NCBI RefSeq assembly: GCF_009755265.1
Contig: NZ_WPOO01000004.1
Coordinates: 111,538-175,537 of the forward strand
DNA: 64,000 nucleotides
Direction of reading: 5' to 3'
Source of the DNA: Adlercreutzia rubneri
GTDB lineage: Bacteria; Actinomycetota; Coriobacteriia; Coriobacteriales; Eggerthellaceae
A program made the position numbers and the translations under genes. Of the stretch, positions 50,696 through 59,485 are shown piece after piece; position 1 is the first letter of the stretch, and the number at the start of each line of letters is the position of its first letter. Under the pieces are notes generated by a model. The model worked only from the letters and a program-made list of their open reading frames with translations, did not search any database and had not been told where the DNA came from.

Positions 50696-51433
50696 CTACT
50701 CGGCCCAGCGATAGAGGGCGTTCCCGGCGCCTATCTCGAAGTGACACTGGGCGATGCCGAGATCCATCTGGGTGAACGCGCCGCGCTTGGTGGATGCGCG
50801 CACCACCGGCACGTCGTTCTCTTCGCCGTCAAGCGAGAAGGAGAACTTTTGCTGGTTTAAGGCCGTGGGAGCGAGCAGGGCCGCGTCCACCCCGCGTTTG
50901 AACCATTCCGGCGCCCCGTCGTAGCCCGGGGCCACCTCCTGGGGCGCTTTCGACCGATGCGGCACCCCCTGCGTGGCCCCATATCCGAGCGCTACCACGG
51001 CGGCCAGCTTCTGGCCCAGATCCACATTGTAAGCGCGGTTCACCACCTTGAAGGTGCCCCCGACCCAGCAGCTGTTCAGTCCGAGCGACTGGGCCAGCAG
51101 CACCAGCTGCTCGCCGTAGTAACCCAGAATGCCGTCGAGCTCCTTGCACTCAGGCCCCACAAGCGCCAGGTAGTTGCGCACATTTGTGAAGTTCACAAGC
51201 CGCGCCTTAAAGCCGGTAAAAGCCCGCGGCTCATCAAGCACAAGCTGAATGTTCAGGTTCGCTTCCTCGTTCACCCGGGCGATGGCCTCCCGCAGCGCCT
51301 CCACCGCCTCGGGCGCGAGAGGCTCGTCGGTGTAGCTGCGCACGGCATGGCGCGCCTCAATCGCCTGCATCGGCGTGAGCTGTCCGGCGGAAAAGGGAAG
51401 GAGCGCACAGGGATCAGGTTGCAGAGCGGCCAT
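50696..51433 (-). CDS. Nitroreductase-family protein
   Basis: A 245-residue FMN-dependent nitroreductase-like protein. The N-terminal AIEARHAVRSYTDEPL is the classic start of the fold. It continues with NYLALVGPECKELDGILGYY, SLGLNSCWVGGTF and a C-terminal QMDLGIAQCHFEIGAG. It belongs to the two-domain 'putative TM nitroreductase' subgroup that uses FMN to reduce nitro or other groups in the cytoplasm. The ATG at 51433 follows AAAGGA. The substrate is unknown. Confidence 0.87.
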   Translation of the reverse strand: MAALQPDPCALLPFSAGQLTPMQAIEARHAVRSYTDEPLAPEAVEALREAIARVNEEANLNIQLVLDEPRAFTGFKARLVNFTNVRNYLALVGPECKELDGILGYYGEQLVLLAQSLGLNSCWVGGTFKVVNRAYNVDLGQKLAAVVALGYGATQGVPHRSKAPQEVAPGYDGAPEWFKRGVDAALLAPTALNQQKFSFSLDGEENDVPVVRASTKRGAFTQMDLGIAQCHFEIGAGNALYRWAE

Positions 51434-51532
51434 GGAAGTCCTTTCAGCGAAGTTGCCGCGCCCAGCATAGCACAAGAAAGATGAGCTCAAAAAATACAGA
51501 GGCTGAGGCCTCTCCTTTTGTCTAAATATGCA

Positions 51533-52078
51533 CTATTTACTATATAAATCAGAGATCCCGGAAGCAGTGTAGTCGAACAAGAAGAACGGGACGTAGATCC
51601 CTTTGATCGATTGAATTCGATTCTCATCCTTGAAGCACCTCGGCAGAAACGGCCTTTTCACGTAATGCTTCTTCAGCGCAGCAACGGCCGCATCTTTCTC
51701 CAACTTGAACGGGATAACGAGATCGGGCCTGAGCGCGCCTGCAACCCTGGATCGGATCACGGTCGGATTGTCGCAGCAGGGACACGACGCGGCTATGGTC
51801 GCATGATCGCAAACGAGCTCGGCCCCGCACGAGGGGCAGCAGCATGATCGCATCTCCTGCTCTTCCGCATCGTCGAACCCCCTGTTCCCGCCAGGCTCCA
51901 AGGCGAACCGCCCTCTTTGGAACCCATGTCGGCCTTTTCAGCCGATGCCTCGGGTTCGGTGCGCACGCCATAGAGGGCCTCTATGGCGTCGGGGGCATAC
52001 GAGCAACCCTGTTTCCGCATCGAATCCGAGAGGACCCGTGCAGGAAGGGCACTGGTAGTTTTTCACGCTCGAAGCCAT
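51533..52078 (-). pseudogene. Decayed zinc-ribbon protein gene (frameshifted, 3'-truncated)
   Basis: Remains of a multi-zinc-ribbon protein of the kind often found beside DUF4428 genes. An intact start at 52078 after GGAGG encodes MASSVKNYQCPSCTGPLGFD, then the frame is lost near 52005. The middle (DAIEALYGVRTEPEAS) continues in a second frame, and from about 51900 a third stretch resumes (LEPGGNRGFDDAEEQEM ... CPSCGAEL ... CPCCDNPTVI ... GALRPDLVIPFKLEK ... IKGIYVPFFLFDYTASG) before an early stop at 51533. Two frameshifts and loss of the C-terminal half mark it as dead. It lies 47 bases downstream of the DUF4428 gene. Confidence 0.75.
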
Positions 52079-52125
52079 GGCCGCCTCCGTTGATCAGTTG
52101 CCCGGTGTCCGATTCAGCGCGAAGC

Positions 52126-52950
52126 CTAATCGCCAAGGGCTCCGCCGCAGAACTCGCAACAGTTCGTCGTTGTGGGCGTTGTTGTCGCACCGCAATACGG
52201 GCACGCAACCGCTGCTTTGGGCGCCGCCGCCGCTGCGATTTCCTCACGTGCGCTTTGGCGGTTCTCAAGAAGGGTTGCTACTATCCTTTCGCACAGGTCG
52301 CGGTACGTACAGTACTCGACGCTGGCTTCGGGATTGAACGTCTCTGCTCCCGAAAGCGAGCCGATAACGAGGTTGATGCTGCCCGGGTTCGCAGAAACCG
52401 CAGGCCCGCGCCTCTCTTCGACTTCGACGGTTCGGCTGTTCACCTTGAAGCGCATATCGTCGAAATACGGGTTGTTGACGTAAACGGTTACATAGAAATT
52501 GTAGGAGTGGGTGAATCTCGGAGGATCGTAGCTTACGGCCTCGTTGTTCTCGTCGAAACGCGTCACCTCGTCGATGCCCTCGTCGATATCGTAAGTGCAT
52601 CCCGTGATATCGGAAAGCTCGAGCACATCGGGGTTCGCTTCCGAGTAATTGCGCGCCGAGGTAACCATGAAGCGGCCTACGTATTCGTCGAGAAGAACCT
52701 TGGCGGTTTCACCGAGCGATAGCGTCGTGCGAAACGCGGCGACGTTTTCCTTGTTAGATTCGCGGTATTCAAGCTGCTCCTCGATTTGCGCGACGGTCGA
52801 GTGCCGGCGCTCATCGAACCATGGCGACAGCTTGGCTGCGCACGCCTTGCACATGTTGCCGTCCTCAAGCTTGCGGTTGCCCAAAAGACCGATTTCTCCG
52901 CCGCAGATAGCGCACTCTTTCTTCTCGAAAAGCTTCCCGAACAGTCCCAT
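52126..52950 (-). CDS. DUF4428-type zinc-binding protein
   Basis: A 274-residue protein. The N-terminus is a DUF4428-like treble cleft (KKECAICGGEIGLLGNRKLE, then MCKACAAKLSPWFDERRHS). A helical region and a beta-rich middle follow (ITGCTYDIDEGIDEVTR ... NFYVTVYVNNPYFDDMRFKV). The protein ends in a four-Cys zinc ribbon (CPYCGATTTPTTTNCCEFCG). The family is widespread in Gram-positive gut bacteria, and its function is unknown. GGGAGGATG precedes the start. The decayed zinc-ribbon gene follows on the same strand and was probably its partner. Confidence 0.85.
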   Translation of the reverse strand: MGLFGKLFEKKECAICGGEIGLLGNRKLEDGNMCKACAAKLSPWFDERRHSTVAQIEEQLEYRESNKENVAAFRTTLSLGETAKVLLDEYVGRFMVTSARNYSEANPDVLELSDITGCTYDIDEGIDEVTRFDENNEAVSYDPPRFTHSYNFYVTVYVNNPYFDDMRFKVNSRTVEVEERRGPAVSANPGSINLVIGSLSGAETFNPEASVEYCTYRDLCERIVATLLENRQSAREEIAAAAAPKAAVACPYCGATTTPTTTNCCEFCGGALGD

Positions 52951-53216
52951 GGTTCATCCTCCCTTACCGAATGCAGCATTCAGCCACTGCGACGCCACAG
53001 AGGAAGGGCCGCCTGCATTCCTAGCCCGCTTGATAGCTGCCGCGCAGTTCTTGGCGAGCGCCGAGACGGGGTTTGAATTGCGGGGCGAGGTCAGGGCGAG
53101 AGCCCTTCCGTTGACTGCATTATGCGGGGGGAGGTCCGCGAAGTTCCATTACCTTATTGGGTATTTCAACGCGAACGCGGGAAAGTACTTAATTTGATCA
53201 GGAGCCTGACCGGCAG
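52951..53216. other. Intergenic region without visible features
   Basis: 266 bases between the DUF4428 gene and the end of the LuxR sensor gene. It must hold the DUF4428 promoter, but no good -35/-10 pair or hairpin was recognised. Confidence 0.3.
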
Positions 53217-54815
53217 CTAAGCCTCCGGATTCTGCGAAACGCCCCCTTCGCCGAAGAGGGCATCGAGCTTCTTGCATCGGCGGAACAGCTCCAGATAGAG
53301 CACCAACTCTTCACGCGAGCCGACGTTCAGCTTGCGATATATGTTCGCATTGTGCTTGCGTGCGGTATGGATGCTGATGAACAGACGCTCGGCGACCTCG
53401 CTCGTTTCCAAGTTGTCGGCATAAAGCTTTACTATCTTGCGCTCCGTGGCGGTAAGCGTGGCGAAACGAGCCGAAAACTCATCGAGCAAAGAGGCGACAT
53501 CGGGAGGAAGCAAGCTCGGCTTGATGCTCGCCGCTTTCGAATCCAATACTGAAACGAGCGCGTCTATTTCGGAAAAACCCGTCAGGCCGTCCCCGATGGA
53601 TCCGTCCGCCTTGAGGGCGTCAACCGCATCGGATATCGGCCTTACGAATCGACGCGACAAATACCGGGACAGCATAAGCGCGACGACAAACAGGAGCGAA
53701 GAGGCGACGATGATCTTCATGCGGTCGGCGAAGGCCATCGCGCTGTAATACTCTTGGGGAACGAGGGTGATGGCGCACACGTCCTCGCCGTCTGTTGTCT
53801 GCAGGCCAAGCGGCGTGTGAAGGCCGACGAACGTGCCATTTGACGCCTCATACACGTTGAAGCCGGAGCCCTCGCGAACGTAGAGTTTTTCGGCGTCGGA
53901 CAGATACGTTGATTTGAGCTCTCCGGTCATGCCCTTGGACAAGTCCGCAACGCCGTTGCTTACAGGGGCTACGGCCGTCATCACAGAGCTGTACTCGCTA
54001 TCTTGCGCGGGATGGGACAGGCTGAAAAGCAAATCGTTCAATTCCAGACCGCACACCCCGCGAACCGTTCCGTTCGAAGAGCAGACAGGAGCGACGACCA
54101 TGACCACGCCCTCCCAGGTGCCGGGAAGCTGCGAACGGCTTGTCCATCGGCAGCTTTCCGAAACCCTCCCGGTCGAACCGCGGAGCATCGTTTCGTATCC
54201 GGGCATAAGAGAGCTGTCGAACTCCAGCCTCCACCGATTATGGAGCTCGAGGCTGTTTTCCCGAGCGATTTGGGGCGTCCCGCGAAATAGAACGATATCT
54301 TGACCGACAACCTCGCTTACACTGAGATTCGCAAACCTGATGTACACACCGGCGCGAGAGTTTTCGGCGTTGTCGATCTGTGTGTTGACAGTGGCGTCGA
54401 TGATGACGAAAGCGCCGCTGCACGGACTCGTCTCAAGCGCGGTGCGCAACACGGAGAACAACGCGCGTTCGGCGCAGGCAATGCCCTCCGGGTCGTCGTT
54501 GAGCTTGGATGTGGGATGGGTGAGCAGCTGGTGATCAAGGGCGTTCGAAGATTCCTGAGACAACGCGATGGCATGGGCGGCAAGCACGCTCGTTTGCTTT
54601 TTGACGCTTGCCACTGTGCTGGTATGATGGGCATCGAGTGCGTGACGGAGGTTGCTCTCCCTGATGGAGAACACGCCGAACAAGCTGGCGAGGACGAGCA
54701 TCGCAGCAAGCAGGACGAAGATCATCGAAGCCCAATATGCGACAAGCTTGCGCCGCATGGAGACTTCCTTGCGCGTCGCATGCATAAGCTCGGTCATCTG
54801 CCGTATGCGGTTCAT
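53217..54815 (-). CDS. Membrane-anchored Cache-like sensor with LuxR DNA-binding domain
   Basis: A 532-residue one-component sensor. A first transmembrane helix (about 25-50) is followed by an extracytoplasmic domain of about 300 residues whose pattern is dCache-like (FVIIDATVNTQIDNAENSRA ... GTWEGVVMVVAPVCSSNGTV, then RGVCGLELNDLL). A second helix (IIVASSLLFVVALMLSRYLS, about 370) leads to a HAMP-like linker and a C-terminal LuxR helix-turn-helix (LTATERKIVKLYADNLETSE ... SIHTARKHNANIYRKLN). AGGAGGGAG precedes the ATG. It lies 131 bases downstream of a solute-binding lipoprotein gene on the same strand, suggesting the two sense a ligand together. Confidence 0.85.
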   Translation of the reverse strand: MNRIRQMTELMHATRKEVSMRRKLVAYWASMIFVLLAAMLVLASLFGVFSIRESNLRHALDAHHTSTVASVKKQTSVLAAHAIALSQESSNALDHQLLTHPTSKLNDDPEGIACAERALFSVLRTALETSPCSGAFVIIDATVNTQIDNAENSRAGVYIRFANLSVSEVVGQDIVLFRGTPQIARENSLELHNRWRLEFDSSLMPGYETMLRGSTGRVSESCRWTSRSQLPGTWEGVVMVVAPVCSSNGTVRGVCGLELNDLLFSLSHPAQDSEYSSVMTAVAPVSNGVADLSKGMTGELKSTYLSDAEKLYVREGSGFNVYEASNGTFVGLHTPLGLQTTDGEDVCAITLVPQEYYSAMAFADRMKIIVASSLLFVVALMLSRYLSRRFVRPISDAVDALKADGSIGDGLTGFSEIDALVSVLDSKAASIKPSLLPPDVASLLDEFSARFATLTATERKIVKLYADNLETSEVAERLFISIHTARKHNANIYRKLNVGSREELVLYLELFRRCKKLDALFGEGGVSQNPEA

Positions 54816-54946
54816 GCGCGACTCCCTCCTTTCGCCAACCGAGAATCCGGTTTCAATCTATGGGAATCTGACCTCCCGACAAGCAGATGCTAGGCCATCA
54901 TTCCGCGATCGCATGGCTCGTAACCGGGGTCCATGCTGCCGGATTA

Positions 54947-56317
54947 TCAGAATCCCTTCTTGAACTGCTCGTAGCTATCGGCGATGAGCCTGTCGAGAGC
55001 CGCGCCGCTTTCGTCTCCGGATTCGATGAAGCTGTTGCGCGCCGCCGAGAGATGCTTTCGCACGTTCGACTCGAAAGCATCTTCAAGCTGCAGATACGAA
55101 TCGGTTTGAGGGGCTTTGTAAAACAGGTAGTCCCGCTGGGTTTCTATGTAGGCGCGATAAAGCTCAACGTATCTTTGGTCGGTTAGCTTTTCAATGCATT
55201 GTGGCAAATAGGAATCGTACGCCTCCTGAACAACGGGCATATAGCCGGTGCTTACGGCAAATTGGCTATTGCGCTCGGGGTCGGTAAGCCACTTCAGGAA
55301 CCGGATGGCGGCTTGCTCCTTTTCGGGCGTCGACTTTACCGTGCATATCCCTGCCCCTCGCTGCATCACCATCTTCTCCCCGCCGGCGAATGTCGGGACG
55401 GGCATGATGTCGAACTCGACGATTTCGGAGGTGTTGTCGGCGCGAATTACTTCGTTGGTGTAATACAGAACGCTCGCCGAAGAGCCAACGCTGGCAACCG
55501 CCTCCCCCGTCCGAAGGGGATCGGTCGCATAGCCGCCTCCCAGCCACAGGCCTCCGCTGATTGCCGCGCGCGCATAAGGCTGCCACACGCGGGCGAACGT
55601 CGAGCTGAACGAGATGTCGTCACCGTCGAAAAACGACGTTCCGAGAGACTCAATGCCCACTTGGAAGTAATCGAAGTGGTAATCATGGGCGAGAAACGCC
55701 TTCCCGTCGCTTTCGATATCCGGCGTAAGGCTGTCGGTCCATTCCTCGTAGACGCAACAAGCGTCAAAGAGACCCTCCCACGTTCTCAAACTGTCAAGGG
55801 TTACGCCTGTTGCAGCGGAAAAGCGGTCGAAATCGGTTTTGTTGACGAAGAGCAACTCTGTTGACTTGGCAACGGGCAAACACACAAGATGGCCGTCGAC
55901 TTCGCCATCTTCCAGAAAAGCTGGCACGAAGGCTGCAAGCTCGTCTTCGGTGAAGTAATCGCGATAATCGACAAGGATGCTCTGATCAGGCAGAGCAAGA
56001 ACGGTCTTCGGATAGGAAACGAACATATCGGGCAGCTTCGGCGACCCTGGCTCTCCCGCCGCTGCGGCAATGATGCCGTTGTGGATGTTCTTGTTGTCCG
56101 ACACCATGGCGACCTCAACCCGGATGCCCTCTTCGACGCCAACCGTGTTGTTGAAAACATCGATGAGATCGTTGAGCGGAGAATCTGTCTGGCCACCGTA
56201 GACGTGCCAGATGGTGATGGTAGTCGGCTGGTTGCTCGGCGAGCGGACGCAGCCGGCATCGAGCAACAGCCCGCAGGCGAGCGCCAACGAAAGAATGATG
56301 CCGACCATCCTTCTCAT
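54947..56317 (-). CDS. Extracellular solute-binding lipoprotein (family 1-like), no transporter nearby
   Basis: A 456-residue ABC-type solute-binding protein. It has a lipoprotein signal with lipobox LDAGC (about residue 19-23), the typical start of the mature fold (TITIWHVYGGQTDSPLNDLI), SAATGVTLDSLRTWEGLFDA, and FLKWLTDPERNSQFAVSTGY with YMPV near the C-terminus. The ligand is probably a sugar or small oligomer by family, but this is not readable. No permease or ATPase gene is near. The next gene is a membrane LuxR sensor. The start at 56317 follows a GGGGG run; an ATG five codons upstream is an alternative. Confidence 0.88.
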   Translation of the reverse strand: MRRMVGIILSLALACGLLLDAGCVRSPSNQPTTITIWHVYGGQTDSPLNDLIDVFNNTVGVEEGIRVEVAMVSDNKNIHNGIIAAAAGEPGSPKLPDMFVSYPKTVLALPDQSILVDYRDYFTEDELAAFVPAFLEDGEVDGHLVCLPVAKSTELLFVNKTDFDRFSAATGVTLDSLRTWEGLFDACCVYEEWTDSLTPDIESDGKAFLAHDYHFDYFQVGIESLGTSFFDGDDISFSSTFARVWQPYARAAISGGLWLGGGYATDPLRTGEAVASVGSSASVLYYTNEVIRADNTSEIVEFDIMPVPTFAGGEKMVMQRGAGICTVKSTPEKEQAAIRFLKWLTDPERNSQFAVSTGYMPVVQEAYDSYLPQCIEKLTDQRYVELYRAYIETQRDYLFYKAPQTDSYLQLEDAFESNVRKHLSAARNSFIESGDESGAALDRLIADSYEQFKKGF

Positions 56318-56638
56318 ACGCACAACCCCCATTCATATCGTTGCATGCAGCAGATAGGAAAAAGATCGAGTCTCACGGCTTATTATGCCAGCAAAACATT
56401 GTCCGCGCATCGACTTGCAGAACCGAAGTATTCGATTTAGGCCCTTTGATTCAGAAATCATGCGATTGAACTGCGGTTGTACAATAAGACAGCGACACTA
56501 CTCAATTTAAGTATTTTTCTTTTGCCCCGAGAAAATACACAACGAGGTAATGGATTAGCAGACTTTCGAAGTGTATCAATAGCGGTGTGAGGCAACCGTC
56601 TCACGAACAAAACGTTCGAACTGAGGAGGACGGAAATC
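56318..56638. other. Divergent intergenic region
   Basis: 321 bases between the leftward solute-binding protein gene and the rightward lipoprotein gene. It is AT-richer than the genes. No strong -35/-10 pair is certain. TTGTAC near 56477 with a T-rich stretch after it is a weak candidate for rightward transcription. No ORF or RNA seen. Confidence 0.3.
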
Positions 56639-57472
56639 ATGAAGAGACTGTTATCAATCACCGCGCTGGCGCTCGTAATCGCTTTGAGCCTTGCGTTTAC
56701 CGGCTGCAGCGGCGCGCAGAAAGACGCTTCGGCGTACTTCCAGGGAAGCTGGAAGATGACGAACGTAGCAGGCGCAACCGAAGACGACATTGCGGCCATG
56801 GAGGCGTTCGGCATGAACGTCGTACTCGACCTCAACGAAGACAAAACTGCTGTTCTTGATGTGATGGGCGAGGAAATATCGGGCACTTGGGAAGCAAAGA
56901 GCAGTACCGAGCTCACGCTGACCATCGAAGGCAGTTCCGTAACGGGCAAACTGAATGGCGAAGAGCTTACGATTGCTGTTGATGGCGAGGAGATGACCTT
57001 CCAGAAGGTCATCGCAGAAGAGGCAGCGAAGATCAAAGAAGATGCCGCGAGCATGGAGGGCATCCTTAGTGACGAGGGAGATGACGCTACTTCTGCCGAC
57101 AGCGGAGTGACCTACGATGCCTCCTTCACTCCCGTCACCGTTGTTGACGACGACATGTGGACGATTGACGTCGTGGCGAAGAAGAGCGACGAATGGGAAG
57201 GCCCGGGCTACGTTGTTGACGTGAACAATAAATCCGACAAGTCCATCTACGTAACGGTTCCCTCTGATGCGTGCTCCGTCAATGGCAAGATGGTCGATTT
57301 CTGGGGCGGCGAAGTCGTATTGCCTGGCAAGCTGGCAGAGGGCGCGTTCTTCTATGCCGATTCCGATGATATCGCAAGCGTTAGCGAAATGACGAACGTC
57401 GAGATGGTTATTGAGGTCTGGGATAATGACACTTACGAGACGCTGGCATCTTACGACGTAACGTTGAACTAG
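56639..57472 (+). CDS. Hypothetical secreted lipoprotein
   Basis: A 277-residue lipoprotein. The signal (LLSITALALVIALSLAFTGC) ends in a clear lipobox, AFTGC, at about 19-23. The mature part has two domains. The first (about 30-125) is lipocalin-like with strand repeats (FQGSWKMTNVAG ... LDLNEDKTAVLDVMGEEISG, then TWEAKSS). The second (about 160-275) is an Ig/DUF-like beta domain (TPVTVVDDDMWTIDVVAKKS ... GYVVDVNNKSDKSIYVTVPS). No enzyme motif was found. Such small lipoproteins are multi-copy in Eggerthellaceae. GAGGAGG precedes the ATG. Confidence 0.82.
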   Translation: MKRLLSITALALVIALSLAFTGCSGAQKDASAYFQGSWKMTNVAGATEDDIAAMEAFGMNVVLDLNEDKTAVLDVMGEEISGTWEAKSSTELTLTIEGSSVTGKLNGEELTIAVDGEEMTFQKVIAEEAAKIKEDAASMEGILSDEGDDATSADSGVTYDASFTPVTVVDDDMWTIDVVAKKSDEWEGPGYVVDVNNKSDKSIYVTVPSDACSVNGKMVDFWGGEVVLPGKLAEGAFFYADSDDIASVSEMTNVEMVIEVWDNDTYETLASYDVTLN

Positions 57473-57562
57473 CAATTGCGGCTGCCGCCTTTCTTCTGGG
57501 CAGTTGCAGATGAAGCATGAGTTCTTATGAAGACCGGCTCTTCCACTTGACCTGACGATACC

Positions 57563-57592
57563 GAGCAGATCCGGAAAACACCGGATCTGCTC
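57563..57592 (+). terminator. Terminator after lipoprotein gene
   Basis: A 12-bp perfect stem GAGCAGATCCGG / CCGGATCTGCTC with loop AAAACA, about 90 bases after the stop. The tail is only weakly T-rich. Confidence 0.65.
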
Positions 57593-58349
57593 TGTCATTC
57601 AGCTCATCTGCACATCGCCGGGCGGCTGAAGCAAACGCGATTCAAGATTGAGCAACGCTACGGCCTGCCTATCAAATCAAACCAGCAGGGCTGCGATCGC
57701 CGGACCCATTAGCGGCCCCCATCGCTTTGGTATTTGAAAAAGCTGCTGAGATCCCCCCGCTCGTTTCTCCGTCTTCGGCTTTCCGAAAAGAAACATCTCT
57801 TCTTTGATATTTGGATAGATTATTGGGAATGGACGGGTAAGCAGCAAACGAGAGGGGTGTTTTTCGGTTCTATTCGGTTCTATTCGCCCCATCGGAGGGG
57901 CGCGAGAGGATTTTTCTACGAAGGGAGGAGGACGCGAAGCTTTGCGTTCGCAATATGGAATCGCAGGATCGCCGATTGGCAGGGTTTTGGGTTAGTGACC
58001 CTGGCGTTTCACGGGGTTTCCCAGGTTGCAGGTTGTTCCACGGTATTTTAGCCAAATAATTAGCCCATATTCGCCCACATAGAGCTGCTCAAGAGAATAA
58101 ATATGGTCAGAGATTACGTTCCGACCTGGTGTTTTATTGGTCGCGAGGGCTGCATTCGAGCCAACGACCTTCAGGCTATGACCCGAAGCGCTGGTATGAC
58201 CGAGCTCGTCTGCCGTACGGGGGTCGAGCAAAAGTGTTTCGTGGCGCGTCCTCGAAAGGGGCGCGCCACAATAGCCGACGATCTTGTGAAGCCATGCGGG
58301 GAATTCAGTCCGATCTGGGAAGGTTAACCTCGGTCTTCTGCCTTATACC
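57593..58349. other. Gene-poor decayed region
   Basis: About 750 bases with no convincing coding sequence. Short open frames on both strands lack ribosome sites and family similarity. Visible items are a tandem duplication of CGGTTCTATT (57865-57884), a decayed tRNA (58138-58212, minus strand), and a hairpin GTGGCGCG / CGCGCCAC (58241-58269) followed on the minus strand by a T-rich tail. The region looks like the remains of an inserted element or an old integration site. Confidence 0.5.
58138..58212 (-). pseudogene. Decayed tRNA with CAU anticodon (tRNA-Met-like relic)
   Basis: Read on the minus strand, the segment shows an anticodon arm with stem TTCGG / CCTGAA-type pairing and loop GTCATAG (U33, CAU, A37). 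It then has a variable AGGTC, a T-arm-like GTTGG-CTCGAAT-GCAGC with one stem mismatch and an altered T-loop start, and a 3' end reading CCTCGCG-A-CCA. The D-arm is recognisable (GAGCTCGGT...) but weak, and the 5' acceptor strand does not pair with the 3' one. It is therefore a non-functional relic or an att remnant, not a working tRNA. Confidence 0.5.
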
Positions 58350-58649
58350 TTATGCCCCTTCGCGAGAGAACCATCTGCCGTCTTCCCACCAGACGTCCTT
58401 CTCTGATCCTCCGACCTTGAGCGAGTAGTGGACGACAAAACTTCCGAACAACTCCCCGCCGTACTCGCGTTTGCGCAGGATGTTTCCGACGTTCCAGACT
58501 CTCCCGCCAGGGAGCAGCACCTTGCCTACTGTCCCTCTTGCGATGGATGCGCGCGAGGAGACCCCAAACACGACGGGGTCGGCATATTGGTCCTGCTCCA
58601 AAGGGATGCCATTTATGCCAGCGAGAGACTTCCTTTTCGATACCACCAT
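58350..58649 (-). CDS. Hypothetical 99-aa protein, possible recombinase fragment
   Basis: A 99-residue frame with an AGAAGGA site nine bases before the ATG at 58649. The central GGRVWNVGNILRKREYGGEL faintly recalls the 'W-v-x-x-I-L-x-N-x-x-Y-x-G' stretch of large serine recombinases, but the match is weak. The rest has no recognisable motif. It stands in a gene-poor, probably decayed stretch, and a hairpin at 58241-58269 could terminate it. It may be a real small gene or a leftover of a mobile element. Confidence 0.4.
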   Translation of the reverse strand: MVVSKRKSLAGINGIPLEQDQYADPVVFGVSSRASIARGTVGKVLLPGGRVWNVGNILRKREYGGELFGSFVVHYSLKVGGSEKDVWWEDGRWFSREGA

Positions 58650-59001
58650 GCCGCAATCCTTCTCTCAACAAGCATATGTTTGCATCATAATACGAATGCT
58701 TTTCGCATAGCCCATCTTCCTCCGCGTCTCTGACGTCAATAAATGTGATGGAACGGGCGTTCGAGCAAAATTGGTTGCATTTTTCAGATGACCCCTGAAC
58801 AAACGTAGCCAGGTGACTCCCGCATCGCTACATCCTTTCGTTGCCCTCATGTGTTCCCAAAATGGGAACAACCCGCCCTATAGTAGGCCCTTTTCCCCAT
58901 ACGTAGCAGGAGAATTGGTACGGTTTGCGACGATTCGAGAACCTCCAAGGGTTCGCGCCCCTGCGCCAGATGCCGGGAGCGAGCTCAGAGCAAGGAGACG
59001 G
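58650..59001. other. Gene-poor spacer upstream of XRE gene
   Basis: 352 bases. It is AT-rich around 58680-58760, with short open frames only. No solid promoter or RNA was recognised. It probably contains divergent promoters for the genes at 58649 (left) and 59002 (right). Confidence 0.3.
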
Positions 59002-59184
59002 ATGAACCAGGCCGATCTCATAGTCACGAGGATAGAGCGCGCCCGACAGGACCGCAGCATCAGCGTGGCCGAGCTCGCCCGCCGGATCGACGTGGGCAGG
59101 AAGCGCCTCTGGTACGTCCTCAACGGGCAGCACTCCATGCACGTCGATGAGTTCGTCCGCCTCTGCGCGGTCATAGATGTTTAA
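59002..59184 (+). CDS. Small XRE-family helix-turn-helix protein
   Basis: A 60-residue protein that is little more than a Cro/C1-type helix-turn-helix (RIERARQDRSISVAELARRI, then DVGRKRLWYVLNGQHSMHVD). An excellent AAGGAGACGG site fixes the ATG at 59002 and rules out the longer upstream frame. It is probably a phage- or plasmid-type regulator or an antitoxin. A HipA-like kinase lies 0.85 kb away but on the other strand, so a HipBA pair is not supported by arrangement. Confidence 0.75.
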   Translation: MNQADLIVTRIERARQDRSISVAELARRIDVGRKRLWYVLNGQHSMHVDEFVRLCAVIDV

Positions 59185-59269
59185 CGTAAGCTTCCGATTG
59201 CTGGTTCACCATCGGTGCTTTTCGATCGTCCTCAAGAAAATACTTCAGGTTTCACCAAAAGAGGAAGAC

Positions 59270-59485
59270 ATGCCGACCACCACGATTGATCTTTCTTCTG
59301 ATTTCAATGGATTATACAACCGTATTCTGCGCTATTTAAGGCTAAGTAGCGCTCTGAGGCAACAGTCGGCATTCGTTGTTATTCCTGAGCACATGAAAGC
59401 GACTGCAGCACAACAGCTACTTGCCAGCACGTTTGCCCGGTGGGATAATCCTCGCGTTTGCAAATATCGACAGGAACAGCCATGA
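59270..59485 (+). CDS. Hypothetical 71-aa protein
   Basis: A 71-residue frame starting after AGAGGAAGAC: MPTTTIDLSSDFNGLYNRIL, then a helix (LRLSSALRQQSAFVVI) and a charged tail. No family recognised. It follows the XRE gene by 85 bases on the same strand, and a strong terminator lies at 59612-59641, so the two probably share a transcript. The frame after the stop is disturbed, so it could be the start of a larger decayed gene. Confidence 0.45.
   Translation: MPTTTIDLSSDFNGLYNRILRYLRLSSALRQQSAFVVIPEHMKATAAQQLLASTFARWDNPRVCKYRQEQP

Noticed and set aside
58350..58649. Firm assignment as a large serine recombinase fragment
   Set aside because: Only one short stretch resembles the family, and no catalytic Ser domain or zinc ribbon is nearby, so it was left as hypothetical.
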